Part shown: positions 1 to 9,502 of the stretch, one piece after another | How positions within the stretch are numbered: the first letter of the stretch is position 1 | Layout: every line of letters begins with the position of its first letter | Source: Acetobacteraceae bacterium | GTDB lineage: Bacteria; Pseudomonadota; Alphaproteobacteria; Acetobacterales; Acetobacteraceae | DNA: 25,962 nucleotides | Assembly: GCA_019689515.1 (NCBI GenBank) | Contig: JADGHI010000005.1 | Coordinates: forward strand, 1 to 25,962 | Direction of reading: 5' to 3' | Position numbers and translations under genes: made by a program | Notes under the pieces: generated by a model | Told to the model about the DNA's origin: nothing | What the model saw: only the letters and a program-made list of their open reading frames with translations | Database searches by the model: none

Positions 1-55
1 TTCCGGGGACGACTCCGAAAGGATATGTGGAACCTACCTCATTCGATGTGGGACT

Positions 56-871
56 TCAAACATTCTCTGGTGCCTCCCCCGCGATCGTGACCCGCACCCC
101 GGCCCGCTCCAGCGCCTCGCCGAGCGCCGGCGGCGGGGCTCGGTCGGTCACGAGGTCGGTGAGGGCGCTGAGGGGGCAGATGCGCTCAAAGTGCGGCGCG
201 TCGAATTTACCGCCGTCCGCCAGCAGCACCCGCCGCGCCGCGCGGGCGAGCATGGCGCGCTTCACCCAGCAGGCTCGGCGCTCGACATCGGTCGGGCCCT
301 CGGCCGTCAGGCCGGAGGCGCCGATCAGGCAGAGATCGGCGTTGAAGCGGCGGAGGAATTCATCCGTGTCCGGACCATAGACGGCCCGCTCGGCGGCGTA
401 GAGCTCGCCCGGGCAGAGCAGCACGCGCGCCGCGCCACCCCCTGGCTGCCCGCCGACGAGGGCCTGCGCCACGGCCAGGCTGTTGGTCAGCACCGTCACC
501 GCCGTGCCGCGGGCGGCGAGCGCCCGGGCGAAATGCGCCGTGGTCGATCCGGCATCCACCATCAGCACCGCGCCGGGCTCGACCAGGGCTGCCGCCGCCG
601 CCCCGATCCGCGCGCGCTCGGTCACCGCCATGCGCTCGCGCTCGCCGATCTCGGGCTGGACGCCGGCATAGGGGAGGGAGGCGCCGCCATAGGTCCGTCG
701 CACCACGCCCTGGCGGGAGAGCTCCTCCACGTCCCGCCGCACCGTTTCGGCGGAGACGCCGAATTCGGCGGCCAGGGAGGAGATGCGGACAGTCGGGTCG
801 GTGGCGAGCGCGGCGAGGATGCGGCGGTGGCGCTGTTCCTTGCGAGGGGCGCCGTTGGTGCGGGGTGGCAT
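56..871 (-). CDS. DeoR/GlpR-family transcriptional regulator
   Basis: Sugar-type transcriptional repressor of 271 aa when started at the ATG at 871. An in-frame ATG at 913 would give 285 aa, but neither start has a clean Shine-Dalgarno, and the shorter form is closer to the usual family length of about 255 aa. An N-terminal winged HTH spans residues 17-60, with the recognition-helix pattern VSAETVRRDVEEL and the following RRTYGGA typical of DeoR proteins. The C-terminal effector domain has the sugar-phosphate-type motifs VDAGSTT and LLADGGKFD. The gene is divergent from the acetyltransferase gene at 935 with only about 60 bp between them, so it probably controls that pair and/or itself. The effector cannot be read from sequence. 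Family assignment is firm; the target is inferred. Confidence 0.88.
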   Translation of the reverse strand: MPPRTNGAPRKEQRHRRILAALATDPTVRISSLAAEFGVSAETVRRDVEELSRQGVVRRTYGGASLPYAGVQPEIGERERMAVTERARIGAAAAALVEPGAVLMVDAGSTTAHFARALAARGTAVTVLTNSLAVAQALVGGQPGGGAARVLLCPGELYAAERAVYGPDTDEFLRRFNADLCLIGASGLTAEGPTDVERRACWVKRAMLARAARRVLLADGGKFDAPHFERICPLSALTDLVTDRAPPPALGEALERAGVRVTIAGEAPENV

Positions 872-934
872 GGTGCCGGCATGGTCCTCGTCCGGGGCAC
901 CTGCCGCAAGCATCCGTCTTGAGGGGGACGGCGC

Positions 935-1501
935 GTGGCGCTTACCTCAGCGATCATGCAGGACCCGCCGCTCACCATCCGCGACAGCCGCGACGCCGAC
1001 CTTCCCGCCATCGCCGCGATCTACGGGCACTGGGTCGTGCACGGCCTGGCCAGCTTCGAGCTGGAGCCGCCCGGGGTCGAGGAGATGGCCCGCCGCCGCC
1101 GCGCCGTGCTCGACGCCGGCTATCCCTACCTGGTCGCGGAGGGAGAGGGCGGTGCCGTCCTCGGCTACGCCTATGCCGGTCCCTACCGGACCCGCCCGGC
1201 CTACCGCTTCGCCGTCGAGAATTCGATCTATGTGGCGCCGGAGGCCGCGCGCCGCGGGGTCGGCCGCGTCCTCCTGCCGGCGCTGATCGCGCGCTGCGAG
1301 CAGGCCGGGTTCCGGCTGATGGTCGCGGTGATCGGCGACTCCGCCAATGCCGCCTCGATCCGCCTGCACGAGCGCTGCGGCTTCACCCATGCCGGGCTGC
1401 TGCCGGCGGTGGGCTGGAAGCATGGGCGCTGGGTGGACAGCGTGCTGATGACCCGGCCGCTCGGCGAGGGCAGCGCCACGCCGCCGCCGGCCGGACGGTG
1501 A
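935..1501 (+). CDS. GNAT N-acetyltransferase, phosphinothricin acetyltransferase-like
   Basis: Acetyl-CoA-dependent N-acetyltransferase of 188 aa in the cytoplasm. The GTG at 935 is preferred because a purine-rich GAGGGGG sits 7 nt upstream; the in-frame ATG at 956 has no such site. The pattern is that of the Pat/Bar subgroup: IRDSRDADLPAIAAIY near the N-terminus, the AGPYRTRPAYRFAVENSIYV strand, the acetyl-CoA pyrophosphate loop ARRGVGRVLL (about residues 105-114), then SIRLHERCGF and VGWKHGRWVD. Family members acetylate phosphinothricin, methionine sulfoximine or related amino acids, and the true substrate here is unknown. The stop overlaps the GTG of the following MFS gene (GTGA), which implies translational coupling and perhaps detoxify-and-export of one compound. 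Confidence 0.9.
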   Translation: MALTSAIMQDPPLTIRDSRDADLPAIAAIYGHWVVHGLASFELEPPGVEEMARRRRAVLDAGYPYLVAEGEGGAVLGYAYAGPYRTRPAYRFAVENSIYVAPEAARRGVGRVLLPALIARCEQAGFRLMVAVIGDSANAASIRLHERCGFTHAGLLPAVGWKHGRWVDSVLMTRPLGEGSATPPPAGR

Positions 1502-2757
1502 GCGCGCCACCGATGGCGGGGGGCGACCCGCCGGCACGACAGGGCGGCACTGCGACCGCCGCTGCCGCCACGCGGCAGCCGGGAGCGGTCCGCACCGCGG
1601 CTGGGGCAGCGGCGGCCCATTCCGCGGCCAACCACGCCGCCGCCGACCGCGCCTCCCGCGATGCCGCGCTGGTGCTCGGCCTGACCCTGCCCGGTGATAC
1701 GGTCCTCTACCTGCTGCTGCCGCTGCACGCCGCGGTGTTCGGGGTGTCGCTGGCGGAGGCCGGGCTGCTGCTCGCCGCGAACCGGCTGGTGCGCATTCTC
1801 GGCTATGGCTGGGTCGCGCGCTTCTACACGCGGCGCGGGCCGCGGGCCTCCTGCCTCCTCGCGGTGCTCGGCGCGACGGCCGCCGCGGCGGGCTATGCGC
1901 TCTCGCACGGGGTCTGGTGGCTGCTGGTGGCGCGGCTCCTCTGGGGCCTCTCCTTCGCAGCGATGAACATCGCGACCCAGGCCACGGCGACCGCGTTGGC
2001 GGAGGGGGCGGCCCGGCGCTCCGGCACCTCGCGCGCGATCATCAGCACCGGTCCGATGCTCGGCTTGCTCGCCGGCGCGGTCCTGGCGGAGTTCCAGGGG
2101 CCGCGGCTGGTCTTCGCGGTGCTGGCGGCCGTGTCGCTGCTCGCCCTGCCCTTCGCCTGGCGCCTGCCGGCCGGGCCCGGCGAGGCGCTGCACACGCCGG
2201 GACCACGCTTCGGCCTGCCGGCGCGGCTCGACGTCTGGTCCTTCGTGCAGGGCATGGCGCTCGACGGGGTGTTCGTGCTGGGCCTTTCCGTGCTTGCGGC
2301 CGCAGCGCTGCCGCAGGGGGCGGCGCTGGCGGCGGGGGCGGCGCTGGCGTCGCGCTATGCCTCGGAGATCCTGCTGGCCCCGCCGGCGGGGCGGCTGGCG
2401 GAACGCTTCGGCGCGCTGCCGGTGCTGATCGCCGTCTCGATCGTCTCGGCGGCGGGGATCGCGCTGATCGGGCTGGGGGCCCTCTGGATCGGCGCGGTTG
2501 CGGTGGTCGGGCTGCGCGGACTGCTGCAGCCCTTGCCGGCGCCGGTCGCGGCGGCGGCGAACCCGGGCCCCGCGCGGGTGCCGGCGCTGGCCCGCATGTC
2601 AACCTGGCGCGACATGGGGGCGGGGCTCGGGCCGCTGGTCGCCGGCACGCTGCTGCCGCTGGTCCCACCCGTGCTGCTCTACGGCGGCACCGCGCTGGCG
2701 CTTGCGCTGACCTCGCTCGCGCTGCTGCCGCGGTTTCGCTCTCCGCTGAGGCGATAG
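1498..2757 (+). CDS. MFS transporter
   Basis: Inner-membrane permease of the major facilitator superfamily, 419 aa from the GTG at 1498 that overlaps the preceding stop; an ATG at 1513 would give 414 aa. The first 55 residues are a low-complexity Ala/Pro/Gly-rich hydrophilic tail. A series of hydrophobic segments begins around LVLGLTLPGDTVLYLLLPL and runs to the C-terminus, consistent with about 12 TM helices. Between TM2 and TM3 is a basic loop, VARFYTRRGPR, resembling the MFS loop 2-3 signature. The second half repeats this with PPAGRLAERFGALPVL, a clear A-motif-like GRLAERFG. The overlap with the acetyltransferase suggests an export or resistance pair under the divergent DeoR regulator. 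The substrate is unknown. Confidence 0.88.
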   Translation: MSAPPMAGGDPPARQGGTATAAAATRQPGAVRTAAGAAAAHSAANHAAADRASRDAALVLGLTLPGDTVLYLLLPLHAAVFGVSLAEAGLLLAANRLVRILGYGWVARFYTRRGPRASCLLAVLGATAAAAGYALSHGVWWLLVARLLWGLSFAAMNIATQATATALAEGAARRSGTSRAIISTGPMLGLLAGAVLAEFQGPRLVFAVLAAVSLLALPFAWRLPAGPGEALHTPGPRFGLPARLDVWSFVQGMALDGVFVLGLSVLAAAALPQGAALAAGAALASRYASEILLAPPAGRLAERFGALPVLIAVSIVSAAGIALIGLGALWIGAVAVVGLRGLLQPLPAPVAAAANPGPARVPALARMSTWRDMGAGLGPLVAGTLLPLVPPVLLYGGTALALALTSLALLPRFRSPLRR

Positions 2758-3111
2758 GCTCGTGCGGCTGTGCCCGACCACACTGCGGCCGGTGGCGCTC
2801 GCCATGCCGGGGCGATGGATGCGCGTGCCGTGTTCATCCGCGTGCGCCGTCAATCTCGGCATGATCGTTACCGCGCGGGCGTATGACGATGCGGAGATGC
2901 GCGTCTTCCGCAGCGAGAGTGGCGTAGGGCTTGTGGTGATGAGCAAGCGCGAGATCGCGTAGGGCACGGCGAATGGACCGCACGCCGAGAGTCCGGGCGC
3001 GGGCTGACCTTGCGGGATGCGCGGCTGGCCGGCGCCGTTTGCGTGCAACGGTCGGCGGGCTACAGAATCGCGACACCTAGCCCAGCGGCAGCGAGAACAA
3101 GGGGAGGGAAC
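2758..3111 (+). other. Intergenic region, no supportable gene
   Basis: About 350 bp between the MFS gene and fahA. A 66-codon GTG-initiated frame (2762-2962) has coding-like GC3 but matches no family I know and has no ribosome site, so it is not called. The last 75 bp contain the candidate promoter and the ribosome site of fahA (GGGGAGGG at 3100-3107). Confidence 0.5.
3039..3066 (+). promoter_or_regulatory. Candidate sigma-70 promoter of fahA-cyclase
   Basis: A -35-like TTGCGT (3039-3044) and a -10-like TACAGA (3061-3066) are separated by 16 bp. This would place the start of transcription about 40 nt before the fahA ATG and upstream of its GGGGAGGG ribosome site. The call rests only on similarity to the consensus. 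Confidence 0.35.
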
Positions 3112-4455
<1,344 letters not shown>

Positions 4456-4483
4456 TCACCACGGACGGGAGGAACGCAGGACC

Positions 4484-5272
4484 ATGCCGCGCCGGATCAT
4501 CGACATCTCCGTCCCGCTCAAGGCCGGGATCAAGAGCGACCCGCCAGGGAGCGAGCCGCAGATCACCTACTACGACCACCACGCCACGGCGCAGCGCATG
4601 GCGGACTACATGGGCGTGCGCGTGGACCAGCTTCCGGAGGGCGAGTACGCGGCGGTCGAGCGGGTGAACATCAGCACCCACAACGGAACGCATCTCGACG
4701 CGCCCTACCACTACTTCTCGCGCATGAACGAGCGGCTGAAGCCGGGCGGCGAGCCCTCCTGGCGCATCGACGAGGTGCCGCTGGAGTGGTGCTTCCAGCC
4801 CGGGGTGAAGCTCGACTTTCGCCACCTGCCGGACGGCTATGTGGTGACGCCGGGCGATGTCGAGGCGGAGCTGAAGCGTATTGGGCACGAGTTGCGGCCG
4901 CTCGAGATCGTCGTGGTGAACACGCGCGCGGGCAGCCGCTACGGCGAGGACGACTACGTGGATGCCGGATGCGGCATGGGCAAGGCAGCGACGCTCTGGC
5001 TGCTGGAGCGCGGCATCCGCGTCGTCGGCACCGATGGATGGTCCTGGGACGCACCCTTCTCCTACACGAAGGAGCGCATCGCGGAGGGTGGCTCGCCGGA
5101 CCTGATCTGGGAGGGCCACCGCGCCGGGCGTGAGATCGGCTACAGCCACATCGAGAAGCTGCACAACCTGGAGGTCCTGCCCCCGGACGGCTTCATGGTC
5201 TGCTGCTTCCCGGTGAAGGTGCACCGCGCCTCCGCCGGCTGGTGCCGGGCCGTCGCGATCATCGAGGAGTGA
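4484..5272 (+). CDS. Cyclase family protein (kynurenine formamidase-like hydrolase)
   Basis: Metal-dependent hydrolase of the cyclase family (PF04199), 262 aa, starting at the ATG at 4484 after GGGAGG. The family metal motif HxGTHxDxPxH is intact as H66-N-G-T-H70-L-D72-A-P-Y-H76. Downstream are VVVNTRAG (about 144-150) and a conserved GTDGWSWD segment (182-189), which recurs in a large bacterial subgroup distinct from true KynB formamidases. Members hydrolyse amides or esters such as N-formylkynurenine or isatin; the substrate here is not evident. It lies 28 bp downstream of fahA, and the pair may act in sequence on an aromatic ring-cleavage product. The tctC-like stub right after it fits a common pairing of cyclase genes with Bug-type binding proteins. 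Confidence 0.88.
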   Translation: MPRRIIDISVPLKAGIKSDPPGSEPQITYYDHHATAQRMADYMGVRVDQLPEGEYAAVERVNISTHNGTHLDAPYHYFSRMNERLKPGGEPSWRIDEVPLEWCFQPGVKLDFRHLPDGYVVTPGDVEAELKRIGHELRPLEIVVVNTRAGSRYGEDDYVDAGCGMGKAATLWLLERGIRVVGTDGWSWDAPFSYTKERIAEGGSPDLIWEGHRAGREIGYSHIEKLHNLEVLPPDGFMVCCFPVKVHRASAGWCRAVAIIEE

Positions 5273-5279
5273 GCGCGAG

Positions 5280-5401
5280 GTGAGGCGGCGCCTGGCGTGG
5301 GCGCACCTGTCGCCGTGCCATCCGGGCCCGGCACGCGCCCGATCGAGGTGATCATCCCCTTCGCACCCTGCGGCGGCGTGGACGCGGTCGGCCGCGTCGT
5401 G
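5280..5401 (+). pseudogene. Remnant of a tctC/Bug-type solute-binding protein gene
   Basis: Translation of 5336-5401 gives RPIEVIIPFAPCGGVDAVGR followed by VV, the hallmark N-terminal strand and loop of Bug/TctC periplasmic binding proteins; compare RPIRLVVPFAAGGPTD in the intact copy at 17084. After 5401 no reading frame continues the family pattern. Upstream, a GTG at 5280 opens a signal-peptide-like basic start (VRRRLAWA) in a different frame, so a single-base loss between 5280 and 5336 may have occurred. The fragment sits 7 bp after the cyclase stop. Only about 10% of a normal 320-aa protein is left. The match is strong but short, so this remains an interpretation. Confidence 0.6.
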
Positions 5402-5961
5402 GTGCTGGGCGGCAGAGGGCTAATCCCGTCGTGTGCAACCGGCTGGGTGAGCGGCGCGCCACTCCCCGGCGAGGCCGCGCGGTTTGGCTTTCGTTTCCAG
5501 CGGGAGTCCACCCGGGGGCGATAGCGGGGCCTGACAGGCGCACCGCCGCCCCAATTGAAGCCATCTCGCAGGATGCCGCGCGGTCCGAGCGGTGGCGGCT
5601 CCTCCGTGGCGGCCCATCCCTGCTGCCCGGTGCGCGTGCCCGCTCTTCGTTCGCGGCATCCTGCGGAGCCGGAAAGTGTCGCCACCCGCGCGATCGGCTC
5701 CGGTGGCCGGATGCCAATCTTCCATGCGCCGGCCTTCCCTCGGGACCGGACCCGCGTTCGGCCCCGACTCGCACCCCTGCGCTCTTGGCGGCACGCGAAT
5801 TCAGTGCAAGATGCAGCCAAGGGAACGTCCAGGACATGGCAAAGTGCCAGCAATTGCGCTGCTCGGCGGAGCAGTCAGGCGGAGCGTGCAGCGGCACGGC
5901 AGCGGCGCCGTGCGGGTCAGGCCGGGCATGACGGCCCGGGCGCAGCCGGGAGCCTGACCGG
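5402..5961 (+). other. Non-coding stretch ahead of the ligase-liv operon
   Basis: Some 560 bp with several open frames on both strands, none of which resembles a protein family or has a ribosome site, and codon use is unlike the neighbours. It may be eroded gene sequence. Two perfect small hairpins lie near the right end: 5859-5874 (6-bp stem CTGCTC/GAGCAG, 4-nt loop) and 5894-5913 (7-bp stem GCACGGC/GCCGTGC, 6-nt loop). They could lie in the leader of the downstream operon. Confidence 0.4.
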
Positions 5962-6765
5962 GTGGCGCTGCCCGCGAGTCGCACCGCGCCGGCATTGTTG
6001 GCCGAGATGGCCGCGCGCCATCCGGAACGTGTGTTCGTCGTCGATGGCGACCGGCGGTTGAGCTGGGCCGATTTCCGCGCGGAGACGCGGCGGGTCGCGA
6101 AGGGTCTGCACGCGCTCGGCCTGCGCAGGGGCGACCGGGTCGCGATCCTCATGGGCAACCAGGCGGAGTGGCTGCTGACCCAATTCGCCGCGGCGACGCT
6201 CGGCGCGACGGCGGTCGCCGTGAACACCTGGTGGCGGGCGAGCGAACTGGGGCACGCGCTGGCGCTCAGCGAGGCCTCGGTGCTGGTGATGGTCGGGCGC
6301 TATCTGCGGCACGACGACACGGCGGAACTGGCCGCGCTCGGCGACCTCGCGCAGGCGCTCCCGGCGCTCCGCCACATCGTCTGCTGTGACGCAGCCGACC
6401 CGCCCGGCGCGATTCCCTTCACACGGATGGTCGAGGCGGGCGTCGGCGTGCCGGATGCGGCGATCGAGGCGGCAGAGGCCGCGGTGCGGCCGGACGCCCC
6501 GGCGCTCATCTGCTGCACCTCCGGCTCCACCGCGCGGGCCAAGGCCGTGCCGCTGCTGCACGAGGGCCTGATCCGCAACATGCACGACATCGGGGAGCGG
6601 ATGCGCCTTTTCTGCCGCGAGGCGGCCGCCGCCTACAAGGTGCCAAGGCTGGTCGAGATCGTCACGGCCGGACAGGTGCCGCTGACCGACACGGGAAAGG
6701 TGAGCAAGCGCATGGTGCAGGAGCGGTTCGCCGCGCGCGGCCCGGCGAGGGGAGTGGCGGCCTGA
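5962..6765 (+). CDS. Internally deleted AMP-dependent acyl-CoA ligase (probable pseudogene)
   Basis: Class I adenylate-forming enzyme that should activate a carboxylic acid to its acyl-CoA, but only 267 aa against about 500-550 for the family. GTG start at 5962 after GGGAG at 5948-5952. Residues 1-215 are a normal N-terminal region through the ATP-binding P-loop CTSGSTARAKAV (185-196, with Ala for the usual Pro before Lys). At about residue 215 (nt 6604) it jumps directly to the extreme C-terminus, FCREAAAAYKVPRLVE, ending with the A10 motif PLTDTGKVSK (240-249). Core motifs A4-A9, including the adenylate-binding YGxTE and the hinge Asp, are missing, so about 250 codons were lost in frame. 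Activity is very unlikely. The stop overlaps the livH ATG by 1 bp, so the frame may be kept for translational coupling. Confidence 0.85.
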   Translation: MALPASRTAPALLAEMAARHPERVFVVDGDRRLSWADFRAETRRVAKGLHALGLRRGDRVAILMGNQAEWLLTQFAAATLGATAVAVNTWWRASELGHALALSEASVLVMVGRYLRHDDTAELAALGDLAQALPALRHIVCCDAADPPGAIPFTRMVEAGVGVPDAAIEAAEAAVRPDAPALICCTSGSTARAKAVPLLHEGLIRNMHDIGERMRLFCREAAAAYKVPRLVEIVTAGQVPLTDTGKVSKRMVQERFAARGPARGVAA

Positions 6766-7721
6766 TGGAGTGGGAGATCCTCCTCGAGAACGTGCTGAAC
6801 GCGCTGGCGGCCGGCATCACCATCGGCTGCATCTACGGGCTGATGTGCGTCGGCCTCAGCCTGATCTTCGGCATCATGCGCGTGGTGAATTTCGCGCAGG
6901 GCGACCTGCTGATGCTCGGCGCCTACGCGGCCTTCTACCTCGTCGCCGCCTGGGGCGTCCTCGCCTTCCTGGGGCCGGAAGTCGCGCCCTTCGCCGGTGC
7001 CATCCTGGCCGGCCCCATCGTCTTCGCCGTGGGCTGGCTGCTGCACCGCTGGATTGTCGCCCGGGTCTCCGGCCTGCGGACCGTGGCGAGCCTCGACGAG
7101 GGCCATTTCGGCCAGCTCATCGTCACGCTCGGCATCGCGCTGATCCTGCAGAACGGCGGCCTGATCCTCTTCGGCTCCATGCCGCGCGCGGTGCGCACGC
7201 CGCTCTCCTCCTCCGCCTGGATGGTGGAGACGGGGATCGGCGACGCGACCATCTTCCTCAACAAGGCGCGCGTCATTTCCGGCCTGGCCGCCATCCTCGT
7301 CGTCGTCGCGCTCTACTGGCTGCTCGAGCGCACGCGGCTCGGCAAGGCGCTGCGCGCCGCGGCGGACAACCCCACCGCCGCGACCTACATGGGCATCGAC
7401 GTGGACCGCGCGCACCGCATCGCCTTCGCCCTCGGCAGCGGCATCACGGCGGTCGCCGGCGGGCTGGTGGCGAGCTACCTGTCCTTCACCCCGTTCATGG
7501 GGCTCGACTTCGTGGTGATTATGTATGCGGGCGTGGTGCTGGGCGGCATGGGCAGCCTGCTCGGCGCCTTCTGGGGCGGGCTGACGATCGGCTTCGTGCA
7601 GCAGATCTCGGCGCTGGTCCTGCCGCCACAGTTGCAGAACGCGGCGATCTTCGTCGTCTTCCTGCTGATCGTGGTCCTTCGGCCCCAGGGCCTGTTCGGC
7701 CGCTCGGCGGAGCGCGCCTGA
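6765..7721 (+). CDS. livH: Branched-chain-type ABC transporter permease LivH
   Basis: Inner-membrane permease subunit of a HAAT-family ABC importer, 318 aa. The ATG at 6765 overlaps the upstream TGA. The N-terminal signature GLSLIFGIMRVVNFAQGDLL (residues 30-49) is diagnostic for LivH. Several further hydrophobic helices follow, with the GKALRAAADNPTAATYMGI cytoplasmic loop that contacts the ATPase, and GGMGSLLGAFWGG near the end. Its stop overlaps the start of livM-livG. These importers carry branched-chain amino acids, urea, amides or aromatic acids. The acyl-CoA ligase in front hints at a carboxylic acid, as in the hydroxybenzoate-type gene clusters known in Rhodopseudomonas, but the ligand cannot be read from the permease. 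Confidence 0.94.
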   Translation: MEWEILLENVLNALAAGITIGCIYGLMCVGLSLIFGIMRVVNFAQGDLLMLGAYAAFYLVAAWGVLAFLGPEVAPFAGAILAGPIVFAVGWLLHRWIVARVSGLRTVASLDEGHFGQLIVTLGIALILQNGGLILFGSMPRAVRTPLSSSAWMVETGIGDATIFLNKARVISGLAAILVVVALYWLLERTRLGKALRAAADNPTAATYMGIDVDRAHRIAFALGSGITAVAGGLVASYLSFTPFMGLDFVVIMYAGVVLGGMGSLLGAFWGGLTIGFVQQISALVLPPQLQNAAIFVVFLLIVVLRPQGLFGRSAERA

Positions 7722-9502
7722 TGCGGCCCGGCGCGCTCCCCCGCATCCGGCGGGATGCCCTGATCTTCGCGGCGCTCGTCGCCCTCTACCTCGCCGTCTC
7801 GGGCGTGGTGACGAACAGCTACTACCAGTTGATGCTCACCCTGGTGCCGATCTGGGCGGTGATGGGCATCTCCTGGAACCTGTTCTCAGGCTATGTGGGC
7901 CTCACCTCCTTCGGCCATGCCGTGTTCTTCGGGCTCGGCGCCTACACGGTGGCGCTGACGCTGAATTGGTGGGACCTGTCGCCCTGGTTCGGCATCGCGA
8001 TCGGCGCGGTGGTCGGCGCGGCGGCGGCGGTGTTCATCGGCATGCCGACCTTCCGGCTGCGCGGGCACTACTTCGCCCTCGCGATGCTCGCCTTCCCGCT
8101 CGTGCTGCTCTACGTCTTCCAGTACCTCGGCTACCAGGAGGTGTCGCTGCCGATGAAGCGGCAGGACCCCTTCTTCTGGCTGCAGTTCACCGATCCGCGC
8201 GCCTTCACCGCCGTCGCGGTCGGGATGCTGGTCGTCGCGATGGCGATCTCCTTCGCGGTCGAGAATTCGCGCTTCGGCCTGACGCTGATGGCGATCCGCC
8301 AGAACGAGCTAGCCGCCGAGGCCTCGGGCATCGACGCCCGGCGCTGGAAGATGCGCGCGCTGGTGCTGAGCGGCGTGATCGCCGCGACGGCGGGCGGGCT
8401 CTACGCCTGCATCCTCCTCGTCGTCACGCCGGAAGCGGTCTTCGGCATCCTCACCTCGGCGCAGGCGCTGACGGTGGTGCTGTTCGGCGGCGTCGGCACG
8501 GTCTGGGGACCGCTGATCGGCGCTGCCATCCTGATCCCGCTGGCCGAGACGCTGCACGCCGAGCTCGGCAACATCGTCCCCGGCATCCAGGGGGTGGTGT
8601 ACGGCGTGGCGATCATCCTGGTGATGCTGCTGGCGCCGGAGGGCATCTTCTGGACCTTGCGCGACCGCTGGCTGCGCGACCGCGGGCCGGCCGCGCCGGT
8701 GCCGCGCGGCGACCGCCCTGCCTCTGCCGCGGTGGCGCCGCTCGTCACGGCCCCGCCGCAGGTTTCGGGTCCGCTGCTCCGTGTCGAGGGCCTGTCGAAG
8801 TCGTTCGGTGGGCTGCGCGCGGTGGACGACGTCTCCTTCGAGGTGAAGCCGGGCGAGATCCTCGGCATCATCGGCCCGAACGGCGCCGGCAAGACGACGC
8901 TGTTCAACGTGCTCAACGGCGTGCTGCCGGCCGATTCCGGCCGCGCCTGGCTTGCCGGCGAGCCGATCACCGGGCGCAAGCTCCACGCCATCTGCCGCCT
9001 CGGCGTCGGCCGCACCTTCCAGGTGGTGCGCTCCTTCCCGCGCCTCGCCCTGCTCGACAACGTGCTGATCGGCGCCTACGGCGCAGGCCTGACCGGGGAC
9101 GCAGCGGTGGCGGCGGCGGAGGAGGCGCTGGCGCGCGTCGGCCTGCTGGACCAGGCCGCGCAGCCGGCCGGCCAGCTCACCAACAAGGGTCTGCGGCTGA
9201 TGGAGCTGGCGCGCGCCCTCGCCGGCCGTCCACGCCTCCTGCTGCTCGACGAGACGCTCGCCGGCCTCGGCCGCGAGGAGTGCGACGAGCTGCTCGAGGT
9301 GCTCGGCCGGCTGCGCGCGGAGGGCATGACGATCGTCATCATCGAGCACACCATGCACGCCATGCTGCGCCTCGCCGACCGCTTCGTCGTGCTCGACCAC
9401 GGCAAGGTGCTGGCCGAGGGCGCGCCGCGCGCGGTGGTGGAGGACCGGTCGGTTATCGAGGCCTATCTCGGCAAGAAGTGGCTCGCGCGATGCTCGACAT
9501 AG
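7721..9502 (+). CDS. livM/livG: Fused ABC transporter permease/ATPase (LivM-LivG)
   Basis: A single 593-aa polypeptide joining the second permease and first ATPase of the importer. The ATG at 7721 overlaps the livH stop. Residues 1-320 are LivM: multiple TM helices with the signature GLTSFGHAVFFGLGAYT (60-76). A Pro/Ala-rich linker (about 320-351) leads into the LivG ATPase (352-593), with Walker A GPNGAGKTT (385-393), Walker B ending in D510-E511 and the switch His543. The ABC signature that normally reads LSxGQ is LTNKG (486-490), and the residue after the catalytic Glu is Thr rather than Pro. LivM-LivG fusions are known in proteobacteria. The altered signature may be a subfamily trait. The 3' end overlaps livF by 13 bp. 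Confidence 0.93.
   Translation: MRPGALPRIRRDALIFAALVALYLAVSGVVTNSYYQLMLTLVPIWAVMGISWNLFSGYVGLTSFGHAVFFGLGAYTVALTLNWWDLSPWFGIAIGAVVGAAAAVFIGMPTFRLRGHYFALAMLAFPLVLLYVFQYLGYQEVSLPMKRQDPFFWLQFTDPRAFTAVAVGMLVVAMAISFAVENSRFGLTLMAIRQNELAAEASGIDARRWKMRALVLSGVIAATAGGLYACILLVVTPEAVFGILTSAQALTVVLFGGVGTVWGPLIGAAILIPLAETLHAELGNIVPGIQGVVYGVAIILVMLLAPEGIFWTLRDRWLRDRGPAAPVPRGDRPASAAVAPLVTAPPQVSGPLLRVEGLSKSFGGLRAVDDVSFEVKPGEILGIIGPNGAGKTTLFNVLNGVLPADSGRAWLAGEPITGRKLHAICRLGVGRTFQVVRSFPRLALLDNVLIGAYGAGLTGDAAVAAAEEALARVGLLDQAAQPAGQLTNKGLRLMELARALAGRPRLLLLDETLAGLGREECDELLEVLGRLRAEGMTIVIIEHTMHAMLRLADRFVVLDHGKVLAEGAPRAVVEDRSVIEAYLGKKWLARCST

Noticed and set aside
1..55. Possible end of a gene entering from the left
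   Set aside because: No frame in the first 55 bases shows recognisable coding sequence.
2762..2962. 66-codon forward frame between the MFS gene and fahA
   Set aside because: High GC3 but no ribosome site and no family resemblance; chance open frames are common at this GC content.
5420..5853. Arg-rich minus-strand frames in the 5.4-5.9 kb gap, considered as transposase debris
   Set aside because: No DDE or helix-turn-helix pattern and no terminal inverted repeats or target duplications could be found.
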